DNA of 64,000 nucleotides from Pseudomonas lundensis (GTDB taxonomy: Bacteria; Pseudomonadota; Gammaproteobacteria; Pseudomonadales; Pseudomonadaceae): contig NZ_JYKY01000001.1 in NCBI RefSeq assembly GCF_001042985.1, positions 248,001 to 312,000 of the forward strand, written 5' to 3'. The notes beneath the pieces are model-generated. The model searched no databases. It saw only the letters and a program-made list of their open reading frames with translations, and was not told where the DNA came from. Positions 46,771 to 55,219 of the stretch are shown here, in pieces. Every line of letters starts with the position of its first letter. Position 1 is the first letter of the stretch. Both the position numbers and the translations under genes were made by a program.

Positions 46771-49617
46771 TTAGCCTGCGACCAGAACGCGAATGGCCTC
46801 AAGACGCAGCGCTGCTTTTTCAAGCATGGCCAGGCCCTGTTCACGCTGTTTACGCAATGCCACGAGTTCGCTGTCACGCACGCTCGGGTTGACGGCCTGC
46901 AACGCGGTCAGGCGTGCCAGTTCTTCTTCGGTATCAGCGGCCAGACGACGCTGGGCCTCAGCGACACGTTCAGCATGACGCGGCGCAATTTTGGCTTCAC
47001 CGGCGTTGATCTTTGGCGTGAGCTGGTCGCGCTGAGCCTGCACGAACTTGTTGGCGCTGGCACGTGGCACGCTTTCAAGTTGTTCATTCAGGGTTTCGAA
47101 CGACACGCGCGAAGACAGGTCGTTGCCGTTGGCGTCCAGCAGGCAGCGCAGGGCAGCAGGGGGCAGGTAGCGGCCCAATTGCAGGGCGCGCGGGGCAACC
47201 ACTTCGCTGACGTAAATCAGCTCAAGCAATACCGTGCCCGGCTTGAGTGCCTTGTTTTTGATCAGCGCCACGGCGGTGTTGCCCATCGAACCGGACAACA
47301 CCAGGTCCATGCCACCTTGCACCATCGGGTGTTCCCAGGTGATGAACTGCATGTCTTCGCGCGACAGTGCCTGATTGCGATCGTAGGTGATGGTCACGCC
47401 TTCGTCGTCACCCAGCGGGAAGCTCGCATCCAGCATTTTTTCGCTGGGCTTGAGGATCAGGGCGTTTTCGGAGTGATCCTCGCTGTCGATGCCGAACGCG
47501 TTGAACAGGGTTTCCATGTAGATCGGCAAGGCGAATTGATCGTCTTGCTCAAGGATCGCCTCCACCAGCGCTTCGCCTTCACCTGCGCCGCCTGAGTTCA
47601 ACTCCAGCAAGCGGTCGCGGCCGGTGTGCAGTTCTTCTTCAAGACGTTCGCGTTCGGTACGGGCTTCGTCGATCAGGGCTTGCCACTGGTCATCGTCGGC
47701 GGCTTCGAGCAACGGCAGCAGGCGCGGGCCGAACTGGTGCTGCAACGCGTTGCCGGTCGGGCACGTGTTGAGGAACGCGTTAAGCGCTTCGTTGTACCAC
47801 TGGAACAGACGCTGTTGCGGGCTGGTTTCAAGGTACGGCACGTGCAGTTCGATCACGTGCTTTTGGCCGATACGGTCGAGACGGCCAATACGCTGTTCCA
47901 GCAAATCGGGGTGCGACGGCAGATCGAACAACACCAGGTGATGGGCAAACTGGAAGTTACGGCCTTCACTGCCGATTTCCGAACAGATCAGCACTTGAGC
48001 ACCGAATTCTTCGTCAGCGAAGTACGCCGCGGCACGGTCGCGCTCCAGGATGTTCATGCCCTCGTGGAACACCGTGGCCGGGATGCCGGAACGTACGCGC
48101 AGGGCGTCTTCAAGGTCCATTGCGGTTTCGGCGTGGGCGCAGATGACCAGCACTTTGGTGCGCTTGAGCATTTTCAGGGTGTCGATCAGCCACTCGACGC
48201 GAGGGTCGAAATTCCACCAGCGTTGTTCTTCGCTGATGTCCGGCTGCGACTGGAAGCTGACTTCGGGGTACAGCTCGGGGTGATCGCCCAGCGGCAATTC
48301 CAGGTATTCGTCCGGGCAGGGCAGGGGGTAGGCGTGCAGTTTGCGCTCCGGGAAGCCCTGAACAGCGGCGCGGGTGTTGCGAAACAGCACGCGGCCCGTG
48401 CCGTGACGGTCCAGCAGTTCACGCACCAGACGTGCGCTGGCCTCGGCATCACCGGCGTTGACTTCAGCCAGCAAGGCATCGCCTTCAGCGCCGAGGAAGC
48501 CGTGAATGGTGGCATGTGCTTGCGGCGACAGGCTGCCTTTGTCCAGCAGCTCCTGCACCGCCTGAGCCACGGGGCGGTAGTTTTCACTTTCGGCCCTGAA
48601 GGCCGCCAGGTCGTGGAAGCGGTTGGGGTCGAGCAGGCGCAAACGGGCAAAGTGGCTGTCCTGACCCAACTGCTCCGGGGTCGCGGTCAGCAACAGGACG
48701 CCAGGGATGGTTTCGGCCAACTGTTCAACCAGCGCGTACTCGGGGCTGACGTTGTCTTCGTGCCAGACCAGGTGGTGGGCTTCGTCGACCACCAACAGGT
48801 CCCAGCCGGCGGCGAACAGCGCGTCTTGCGCCTTTTCATCGTCCACCAGCCATTCCAGCGCTACCAGCGCCAGTTGGGTGTCTTCAAACGGGTTGCTGGC
48901 ATCGCTTTCGATAAAGCGTTCTTCATCAAACAGCGCGACTTCAAGGTTGAAGCGACGACGCATCTCAACCAGCCACTGGTGCTGCAGGTTCTCGGGAACC
49001 ACGATCAGCACGCGGCTTGCACGACCGCTCAGCAACTGGCGATGAATCACCAGGCCGGCTTCGATGGTTTTGCCCAGGCCCACTTCGTCAGCCAGCAGGA
49101 CACGTGGCGCAATGCGATCCGCGACTTCACGGGCAATGTGCAATTGGTGGGCGATTGGTTGCGCCCGTACGCCACCCAGGCCCCACAGCGGCGATTGCAG
49201 CTGGCGGCTGGTGTGCTCAAGGGTGTGATAACGCAGCGAAAACCAGGACAGCGGGTCAATTTGCCCGGCGAACAGACGGTCGCTGGCCAGACGGAACTGA
49301 ATGAAGTTGGACAGTTGGGTTTCGGGCAGGGTAACGACTTCGTTTTGCTCGTTAAGGCCGTGGTACACCATCAGACCGTCGACATCTTCGACTTCGCGCA
49401 CGGTCATCTTCCAGCCTTCGAAGTGGATGATGGAATCACCCGGCGAGAAACGTACGCGCGTAAGCGGTGCGTTGCGCAGCGAATATTGACGGGTTTCGCC
49501 AGTGGCCGGATAGAGCACGGTCAACAAGCGACCGTCCTGTGCCAGAACGGTGCCTAAACCTAGCTCAGCTTCGCTGTCACTAATCCAGCGTTGCCCCGGT
49601 TGATACTGCTGCGCCAT
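46771..49617 (-). CDS. rapA: RNA polymerase-associated ATPase RapA (HepA)
   Basis: 948-residue Swi2/Snf2 ATPase that recycles RNA polymerase after termination. N-terminal Tudor-like domains (1-107), Walker A DEVGLGKT at 177-184, DEAH at 278-281, helicase C motifs [17 protein letters not shown] and [13 protein letters not shown], and the RapA C-terminal domain. Length is normal. A small GAGACC-AAA-GGTCTC stem at 49671-49685 lies in its leader. Transcribed alone. Confidence 0.98.
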   Translation of the reverse strand: MAQQYQPGQRWISDSEAELGLGTVLAQDGRLLTVLYPATGETRQYSLRNAPLTRVRFSPGDSIIHFEGWKMTVREVEDVDGLMVYHGLNEQNEVVTLPETQLSNFIQFRLASDRLFAGQIDPLSWFSLRYHTLEHTSRQLQSPLWGLGGVRAQPIAHQLHIAREVADRIAPRVLLADEVGLGKTIEAGLVIHRQLLSGRASRVLIVVPENLQHQWLVEMRRRFNLEVALFDEERFIESDASNPFEDTQLALVALEWLVDDEKAQDALFAAGWDLLVVDEAHHLVWHEDNVSPEYALVEQLAETIPGVLLLTATPEQLGQDSHFARLRLLDPNRFHDLAAFRAESENYRPVAQAVQELLDKGSLSPQAHATIHGFLGAEGDALLAEVNAGDAEASARLVRELLDRHGTGRVLFRNTRAAVQGFPERKLHAYPLPCPDEYLELPLGDHPELYPEVSFQSQPDISEEQRWWNFDPRVEWLIDTLKMLKRTKVLVICAHAETAMDLEDALRVRSGIPATVFHEGMNILERDRAAAYFADEEFGAQVLICSEIGSEGRNFQFAHHLVLFDLPSHPDLLEQRIGRLDRIGQKHVIELHVPYLETSPQQRLFQWYNEALNAFLNTCPTGNALQHQFGPRLLPLLEAADDDQWQALIDEARTERERLEEELHTGRDRLLELNSGGAGEGEALVEAILEQDDQFALPIYMETLFNAFGIDSEDHSENALILKPSEKMLDASFPLGDDEGVTITYDRNQALSREDMQFITWEHPMVQGGMDLVLSGSMGNTAVALIKNKALKPGTVLLELIYVSEVVAPRALQLGRYLPPAALRCLLDANGNDLSSRVSFETLNEQLESVPRASANKFVQAQRDQLTPKINAGEAKIAPRHAERVAEAQRRLAADTEEELARLTALQAVNPSVRDSELVALRKQREQGLAMLEKAALRLEAIRVLVAG

Positions 49618-49789
49618 GCTGCCTGACTCCCGCTTTGAAAAAGCCGAGTATATTAACGGAACGAGGGCCTGAGACCAAAGGTCTCTGATAAAAACCTGAT
49701 CGACGTCCTTCAGGCTGCTGCCGGATTTAACGGGCGCCTCAAGTCAATCGGCGTCGGGCCGACAGCCTGAAAACAGGAGAACAATAATT

Positions 49790-50125
49790 ATGCTGCCGCC
49801 GATCCTTCCCATCAGTGTGGTGCCCGTCACATCCCAGCAGGACCCGGTGCGCCCGCGTCCGGATATTCCGCCCGTGGTGCCAGCGCAAGCCAGCTCGGGT
49901 GACAGCACGATCAACTTGAAGAATCAGGACCCCGATCAGGCCTCGCTGTTGTTGCGCGAAGAGCAACGACGCCAGCAGGACAAGCGTCGGCGTGAGTCGC
50001 GCGATCAGACTCAAGAGGTGGTCATCGTGCCGGGCGATGAATTGAATGAAGACAATACCGTGCCCGTCTCGCCGCTGATCGACGGTGCGCCGCGTCAGGG
50101 CCAGTGGGTGGATATCGAGGTCTGA
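49790..50125 (+). CDS. Conserved hypothetical protein (Pro- and charge-rich)
   Basis: 111-residue protein without signal peptide or membrane helix: a proline-rich start (LPPILPISVVPV, RPDIPPVVP), a charged helix LLLREEQRRQQDKRRRESRD, and an acidic C-terminal part ending GQWVDIEV. Related Pseudomonas proteins are sometimes mislabelled aspartate-semialdehyde dehydrogenase; nothing here supports that enzyme. GGAG lies ten bases before the ATG. Divergent from rapA. Confidence 0.65.
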   Translation: MLPPILPISVVPVTSQQDPVRPRPDIPPVVPAQASSGDSTINLKNQDPDQASLLLREEQRRQQDKRRRESRDQTQEVVIVPGDELNEDNTVPVSPLIDGAPRQGQWVDIEV

Positions 50126-50201
50126 ATTTTTTCTGGTCAGCTCGGCTGGCGCGCCGCATTATGGGCCCTTGCCGACACATTGACAGTGATCCGATCCCGT
50201 T

Positions 50202-50363
50202 ATGAACCAAGACAGCAAGCTGGTAGACCTGGGTGCCGAACGTGCCAAACGCGTGCATGACCTCAACGAAAAGCGCCTTAATGAAGTACGCCAGGCGTTT
50301 GAGCAGGCCTGGCCCCTGACCAGTCCCAAGAAAAAGCCAAAGAAAAAGCCTAAAAAACGCTGA
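50202..50363 (+). CDS. Small Lys-rich protein (53 aa)
   Basis: ATG 50202 to TGA 50361-50363 encodes MNQDSKLVDLGAERAKRVHD, then a helical LNEKRLNEVRQAFEQAW and a tail SPKKKPKKKPKKR. The short amphipathic helix plus lysine/proline tail suggests nucleic acid or ribosome binding, but this is a guess. It lies 76 bases after the preceding gene on the same strand and its stop falls in a terminator stem. Conserved in pseudomonads as far as I recall. Confidence 0.65.
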   Translation: MNQDSKLVDLGAERAKRVHDLNEKRLNEVRQAFEQAWPLTSPKKKPKKKPKKR

Positions 50364-50377
50364 ACTGCGGCGTTTTT
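50353..50377 (+). terminator. Weak terminator overlapping the stop of the Lys-rich ORF
   Basis: AAAAACGC (50353-50360) pairs with GCGTTTTT (50370-50377) around TGAACTGCG. The T-run is inside the stem, so strength is moderate. Confidence 0.5.
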
Positions 50378-50428
50378 CCTGATCTGCGTCAACTATTCCC
50401 CCTAACGTCCTCGAAGCGGTGGTCACTA

Positions 50429-50442
50429 TTGATCCCGGTCAA
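50429..50442 (+). promoter_or_regulatory. Anr/FNR box upstream of ccoM
   Basis: TTGATCCCGGTCAA matches the Anr consensus TTGAT-N4-ATCAA with one change. Its centre (about 50435.5) is 30 bases before a TATTCT -10 candidate at 50465-50470, the spacing of a class II activated promoter (box at -41.5 from a start near 50477). Low-oxygen induction of ccoM is expected. Confidence 0.75.
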
Positions 50443-50505
50443 GTTCCTCGCCTGCGCGTCTGGTTATTCTGGCTTCACACAAACAAACACGCGCAGGAGG
50501 CCGTC

Positions 50506-50619
50506 ATGTTTCTCGATAATGTGGTTATCGCTGGAGTACTTACCGTCGGCCTCATGGTCCTGTTTTTCGCGGGTTTGGGCATTTTTATCTGGAAAGACTC
50601 CCAGAAGCGCAATAAGTAG
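50506..50619 (+). CDS. ccoM: cbb3-type cytochrome c oxidase subunit CcoM
   Basis: 37-residue single-helix membrane protein, MFLDNVVIAGVLTVGLMV followed by LFFAGLGIFIWKDSQKRNK. It matches the CcoM subunit seen in the P. stutzeri cbb3 oxidase structure in length, in the DNVV start and in the FxIWKD end. AGGAGG lies seven bases upstream of the ATG. It stands alone, away from ccoNOQP, with an Anr box and its own terminator. Confidence 0.85.
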   Translation: MFLDNVVIAGVLTVGLMVLFFAGLGIFIWKDSQKRNK

Positions 50620-50659
50620 CGCCGGGTCTTTTCGGTACGCGAGCACGCAAGGCATTTTG

Positions 50660-50684
50660 GGCGACTTCGGTCGCCTATTTTTTT
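50660..50684 (+). terminator. Rho-independent terminator of ccoM
   Basis: GGCGAC-TTCG-GTCGCC followed by TATTTTTTT. Confidence 0.95.
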
Positions 50685-50761
50685 GCGTGTGTGTTTTGTG
50701 CAGGGGCGTGTCGTTATTGCCAGGCCATGCCGCAAGTGTCCGTTGAGTGCCTGCGTCAGGC

Positions 50762-50795
50762 AAAAAAAAGGTACGCCCCGGGGCGTACCTTTTTT
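50762..50795. terminator. Bidirectional terminator downstream of pitA
   Basis: A self-complementary 20-mer (50770-50789, GGTACGCCCC then its complement) flanked by eight A and six T, 15 bases past the pitA stop on the minus strand. Confidence 0.9.
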
Positions 50796-50809
50796 AGTGC
50801 GTTTGCCGC

Positions 50810-52282
50810 TTAGGCGAGCGCTTTGGACGCCAGCCAGAACAACGCAGCTGAGAGTGCAATCGTTGCGGGTAACGTCAGCACCCATGCCATCAGAATCGTC
50901 TTGATGGTGTTGCCTTGCAGGCCACTTTTGTTCGCAACCATAGTGCCCGCGACACCCGACGACAGAATGTGAGTCGTGGATACCGGCAAGGCGAAGATGT
51001 TGGCCAGGCCAATGGCAAAGGTGGTGGTGATCTGTGCCGCCATGCCCTGTGCGTAGGTCATGCCTTGTTTGCCGATCTTCTCGCCGATGGTCTTGACCAC
51101 GCGTTTCCAGCCAACCATGGTGCCCAGGCCCAAGGCCAGGGCTACCGCCAGAATCACCCAGAACGGCGCGTATTCAGTGGTGGCCGTCAGGTCTTTGCGC
51201 AGTTTTTCGAGGTCCGCTTTCTCGCGTGGCTCAAGCACTGGCAATTTGCTGACTTTCTTCGCGGTGTCATCCAGGCAAAGCAGGTAACGACGGATCTCGA
51301 TACGCTTCTCGGCCGACAGCGACTGATAGTTCTCGACACCTTTCAACGAACTGAGCAAGGCCGCGATGGTCGGCTCGGTTTGTTGCGGGTTGCAGCGGAA
51401 CTCGCCCGGCAAGTCGTCTTTCACGCTTTTACCCAGCGCCAGGAACTCGCTGAGGCTCGCGTGATTGCGTTGATAGAACTGACTCAAGTGCAGGGTCGCG
51501 TCGCGTGTGCGTTCGATCTGATACGTCGTGCTGTTGAGGTCCAGTACGAAGGCGCTTGGCACGATACCGATCAACACCAGCATGATCAGGCCGATACCTT
51601 TCTGGCCATCGTTGGAGCCGTGCACGAAGCTCACGGTCATGGCCGAGATCACCAGTACCAGACGGTTCCAGAACGGCGGATGCTTCTTGTCATCCAGCTT
51701 GCGGCGTTGCTCGGGCGTCTTGTGCATCTTGGAGTTCGGACGCCACCACTTAAGGCCTACCAGCAGTAAACCGGCGACAACAAAGCCTGCCAGCGGCGAG
51801 AACACCAGCGAAGCACCAATGTCGATTGCCTTCTGCCAGTTCACGCCATCGCTCACCGGGATGCCGGTGATCAATGCGTTGGCCAGGCCTACACCCAGGA
51901 TCGAACCGATCAAGGTGTGGGAGCTGGAGGCCGGGATGCCGAAGTACCAAGTACCCAAGTTCCAGGTGATGGCCGCTGCAAGCAGTGAGAACACCATGGC
52001 CAGGCCATGTCCGGTATTCACATTGACCAGCAGTTCGACCGGTAGCAAATGGACAATGGCGTATGCCACACCCACACCACCCAGCAAAACGCCAAGAAAA
52101 TTGAACACACCGGAAAAGAACACCGCCAGGTGAGGCGGCATGGCTTTGGTGTAGATGACAGTCGCTACCGCATTCGCGGTGTCATGAAAGCCGTTGATGA
52201 ACTCAAACGCGAGAACAAAGGCTAGGGCGAAGAAGAGGCTGACAAGAACCCAGGCATCCAATCCGCTTAATAGATCGATCAT
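50810..52282 (-). CDS. pitA: Low-affinity inorganic phosphate transporter PitA
   Basis: 490-residue inner-membrane symporter importing metal-phosphate with protons. N- and C-terminal halves each carry the PHO4-family motif (FEFINGFHDTANAVATVIYTKAM; TTFAIGLANIFALPVSTTHIL), with GSNDGQKGIG in the middle. A hydrophilic loop of about 115 residues (about 255-370) separates the halves, as in E. coli PitA. Transcribed alone. Confidence 0.95.
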   Translation of the reverse strand: MIDLLSGLDAWVLVSLFFALAFVLAFEFINGFHDTANAVATVIYTKAMPPHLAVFFSGVFNFLGVLLGGVGVAYAIVHLLPVELLVNVNTGHGLAMVFSLLAAAITWNLGTWYFGIPASSSHTLIGSILGVGLANALITGIPVSDGVNWQKAIDIGASLVFSPLAGFVVAGLLLVGLKWWRPNSKMHKTPEQRRKLDDKKHPPFWNRLVLVISAMTVSFVHGSNDGQKGIGLIMLVLIGIVPSAFVLDLNSTTYQIERTRDATLHLSQFYQRNHASLSEFLALGKSVKDDLPGEFRCNPQQTEPTIAALLSSLKGVENYQSLSAEKRIEIRRYLLCLDDTAKKVSKLPVLEPREKADLEKLRKDLTATTEYAPFWVILAVALALGLGTMVGWKRVVKTIGEKIGKQGMTYAQGMAAQITTTFAIGLANIFALPVSTTHILSSGVAGTMVANKSGLQGNTIKTILMAWVLTLPATIALSAALFWLASKALA

Positions 52283-52711
52283 GAAGGTTTTCTGACACGG
52301 TCATAAAGGGGGCCGGATTATGCCAGAAAACCTTGGTAATCGATGCACTAGCTGCCCGTTGGTAACATCTGTAAATGAAAAAACTTGTCAGACCGGTCAG
52401 CGTCAATGGGTCGGAAAACGCTTCCAAGCCACTGATAACAAAGGCTCTACGCTGTTTGGCAGACAAGCGCTGGCCTTTGGAACAGGTCTGAGTGGGGCGT
52501 ATGAAATTTCTTTTTTGCGGTGTTTAGCCGCAGCCTGTTCTTGTCAGAGGCCTGAAAATCCCAAGCGAGCGCTACTGAGTGGCTTCAGTTGCACGATCCG
52601 GCTTGCATTGCGCACCTTGAACACAGCCGTTCGTACAGGTTGATGGGTGCACACGCCTTTGGCGGGTTTACCCTACAGGCCGGTTTCGGCAGGGCGCAGA
52701 CGAAGCCCCTG
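52283..52711. other. Intergenic stretch, nothing recognised
   Basis: Upstream of pitA; expected to hold its promoter. Open frames here have no ribosome sites or recognisable proteins. A short GCCCC/GGGGC stem at about 52704-52719 overlaps the stop of the next gene. Confidence 0.5.
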
Positions 52712-52912
52712 TCAGGGGGCCTCGGGTTTTAACTCTTTTTCAATTTTCTGGATTTCTTGTGTGAAGGCCTGGTCAAGCAGGCTGGCGCGCTTGCGCCATG
52801 GCTTACGCTCGGGCTCGGGTTGAGCTGCGTAAGTCGTCACTTCACCACCGTAAACGTCCTTGTAACGTTGCTCCTGACGCTCAAGTTCAGCGCGCAGTTC
52901 GTCTTTCGTCAC
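52712..52912 (-). CDS. Small charged conserved protein (66 aa)
   Basis: Starts at a GTG (52912) with AGGTAA upstream. An N-terminal helix MTKDELRAELERQEQRYKDV is followed by a proline-rich linker PEPERKPWRKR and a C-terminal helix SLLDQAFTQEIQKIEKEL. Soluble, possibly coiled coil. Such proteins occur widely in Pseudomonas without assigned function. Confidence 0.65.
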   Translation of the reverse strand: MTKDELRAELERQEQRYKDVYGGEVTTYAAQPEPERKPWRKRASLLDQAFTQEIQKIEKELKPEAP

Positions 52913-53342
52913 AGTGTTACCTAATTAAGTAGAGTTTGAATCGGTTGATGCGTATTGGCCGTGTACGTCGCTCATCAATAAGCCGGCTATTAAACCGCCA
53001 TGTCCCACGCACCGGGACGCTTTAACTGTCCTGTTAAAGTTTGCGACTTCACCCTTTTTAAAAAGCCACGCAACACTCAATCGCTCGGTGACCGTCCTGG
53101 CGCTGAATGGGCCAAGAAGAGGCGGTTGAGAGAGTGGCAATTTAGCCCGCGTGTAGACTGTTCTGTGCTGCGTCTGAACAGTGGCTGCTACTATCGCCGA
53201 AGCTGTTCGGGCACGTCAACTTCCATGAGTGACAAAACAGCAGGTTATCGGACGAAAGAAACAAACGTATTGAATGATTAATCAATGAGCGTCTTTCAGG
53301 AGCCAATAACTTCTGAGGAGGGGGTGTTCTTGGATAAGTGAA

Positions 53343-53376
53343 GTGTGGATATAGAACGCGCGTTCTATATCCACAC
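53343..53376. repeat. Perfect 34-nt palindrome
   Basis: Half-site GTGTGGATATAGAACGC (53343-53359) is followed with no spacer by its exact complement (53360-53376). It is not followed by a T-run in either direction. It could be a dimeric operator, a small hairpin RNA, or a mobile hairpin element. Confidence 0.9.
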
Positions 53377-53719
53377 GGTACGGGTTGCACGTGCGCAAAG
53401 AGCGATGGGTGAAATCACCCTGCGCGTTCAGTCAGGTAGTTAAATGGCCAGGCAACTGAGGCGGATCAATCTTTCAGGGCCGCTTATACAGTGCTGAACC
53501 GCAGCGGCGACTATCAAGTTTGCATATCCTACGGTTGCCATAAGGGCTAAGCATCGTTGCGCAAAGCAGCATGTTGGGTCGGGATCTGATATCCATTAAT
53601 AAGGCAGTCAGGACTTTAAGCCATGTATTTCATTTTCACGCCCACTGGAGTGATCTACGGGCAAGGCACGTCAGGGGAGAAAATGCTCAGCGCGTTTAGG
53701 TAAATTCACCGCCCTTGAA

Positions 53720-53751
53720 CACACAAACCCGCCAAAAGGCGGGTTTGTGTG
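53720..53751 (-). terminator. Terminator of the RND efflux operon
   Basis: A 14-bp stem, 53720-53733 against 53738-53751, with a 4-nt loop, 17 bases past the stop of the outer-membrane channel gene. Confidence 0.85.
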
Positions 53752-53767
53752 TTTAGCAGTTTCTCTA

Positions 53768-55219
53768 TCAGGCCTTCGGCGGCTCGGACGAGATCGGGCG
53801 GTTTTGCCCGGTCTGTTCGTACCAGCCGCCACCCAGCGCCTTGTACAAATTGACTTCACTGGTCAGCTGCGAAAGGCGGTCACTGATCAACGATTGTTGC
53901 GCGCTGAACAGGGAGCGTTGTGCATCAAGGAACGTCAGGTTGCTGTCGACACCAATCCGATAACGACGCTCGGCTAACCGGTAGTAATCCTGGTTGGCGT
54001 TAACGAAGTCCGTCTGGGCTTGCAACTGTTGATTGTAGGTCTGGCGCGCTGCCAGGCCGTCAGATACTTCCTGGAATGCTGTCTGGATCGCCTTCTCATA
54101 CTGCGAGACGGTGATGTCCTTCTGGATTTTCGAGTAGTCCAGGCTGGCGCGCAAAGCCCCTGCGTTAAAGATGGGCAGGTTGATTTGCGGCGAGAAGAGC
54201 CAAGTGCCCGAGCCTCCCTTGAACAGCCCCGACAGGTCCGGGCTCAAGGTCCCGGCATTGGCGGTGAGGCTGATGCTCGGGAAGAACGCGGCACGTGCGG
54301 CGCCGATATTGGCATTGGCGGCCAGCAACTTGTGCTCGGCTTCCAGAATGTCAGGACGGCGTTGCAACAAATCTGAAGGCAGGCCTGCCGGTACTTCGGT
54401 CAGCAGATCAGCAGCGAGCGGTTTGCTTGCGGGCAGGTTCTGCGGAATGCTCGTGCCGAGTAGCAAGGCCAGGCTGTTCTGATCCTGAGCCACTTGGCGC
54501 GTGTAGCGGGCCAGTTGAACCTTGGCGTTTTCCACCGAGGTCCGCGACTGGCTGACTTCCAGCGCCGAAGCAACGCCCACCTCATTGCTGCGCAAGGTGA
54601 GCTTGTAGCTCTCATCGAACGCCTTGAGCGTGTCTTCAGTCAGCTTGAGCAGCTCTTTGTCGGCTTGCCAGGTCAAGTAAGCATTGGCGACGCTGGCAAC
54701 CAGACTGATCTGAGTGGTGCGTCGGGCTTCTTCGGTCGCAAAGTAGTTCTGCAAGGCCTGATCGCTCAGGCTGCGAACGCGGCCAAACAGATCCAGCTCG
54801 TACGCGCTGACCCCGAGGGTCGCCGAATATTGGCTGGTGATGCCTGACTCGCCCGTTTGCGACAGGCGTGCTGGCATCCGTTGACGGCTGCCGCTGGCAT
54901 TGGCCGTCACTGCCGGGAACAGATCGGCACGTTGAATACGGTACTGCGCGGCATACGCATCAATGTTCAGGGCCGCGACCCTAAGGTCGCGGTTGTTCAC
55001 CAGAGCTGTCTGAATCAACTGTTGCAGGGCCGGGTCGCGGAAAAACTCACGCCAGCCTTGTTCTGCCGCCGCTTGAGCCGGCGCTTCGTTAGGCTTGTAG
55101 GCCGGGCCTTGCGGGTACTGCGCTGCTACCGGGGCTTCAGGGCGCTGGTAGTCAGGGATCAGCGAGCAGCCGCCCAGCGTAAACGCTGCTACGGCGACTG
55201 CGAGAAGCGACTTGCTCAT
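53768..55219 (-). CDS. emhC: RND efflux outer-membrane channel (OprM/TtgC/EmhC)
   Basis: 483-residue trimeric outer-membrane factor. Lipobox TLGGC (C18); two OEP repeats (about 60-260 and 270-465) with the conserved [16 protein letters not shown] and [23 protein letters not shown] helices. It completes the tripartite pump and overlaps the pump gene by four bases. Whether it is named emhC or ttgC depends on species. Confidence 0.95.
   Translation of the reverse strand: MSKSLLAVAVAAFTLGGCSLIPDYQRPEAPVAAQYPQGPAYKPNEAPAQAAAEQGWREFFRDPALQQLIQTALVNNRDLRVAALNIDAYAAQYRIQRADLFPAVTANASGSRQRMPARLSQTGESGITSQYSATLGVSAYELDLFGRVRSLSDQALQNYFATEEARRTTQISLVASVANAYLTWQADKELLKLTEDTLKAFDESYKLTLRSNEVGVASALEVSQSRTSVENAKVQLARYTRQVAQDQNSLALLLGTSIPQNLPASKPLAADLLTEVPAGLPSDLLQRRPDILEAEHKLLAANANIGAARAAFFPSISLTANAGTLSPDLSGLFKGGSGTWLFSPQINLPIFNAGALRASLDYSKIQKDITVSQYEKAIQTAFQEVSDGLAARQTYNQQLQAQTDFVNANQDYYRLAERRYRIGVDSNLTFLDAQRSLFSAQQSLISDRLSQLTSEVNLYKALGGGWYEQTGQNRPISSEPPKA

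Larger units (their letters stand above)
52913..53767. other. Gene-poor stretch of about 850 bases
   Basis: No convincing gene. It contains the 34-nt palindrome listed separately, a GGGTGA-AA-TCACCC hairpin at 53407-53420, and a 26-codon frame (53623-53703, MYFIFTPTGVIYGQG...) that lacks support. Several GGA-containing segments at 53297-53340 near the palindrome could suit a small RNA, but no promoter is recognised. Confidence 0.5.

Noticed and set aside
47626..49557. A 643-codon open frame on the plus strand across rapA
   Set aside because: Antisense shadow of RapA; low-complexity Gln/Val/Arg-rich translation without domains or ribosome site.
50770..50789. A perfect 20-nt palindrome considered as an operator
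   Set aside because: Flanked by A8 and T6 right after pitA, so it is best read as a bidirectional terminator.
52320..52643. A 107-codon plus-strand frame upstream of pitA
   Set aside because: No ribosome site, no family resemblance, cysteine-rich random composition.
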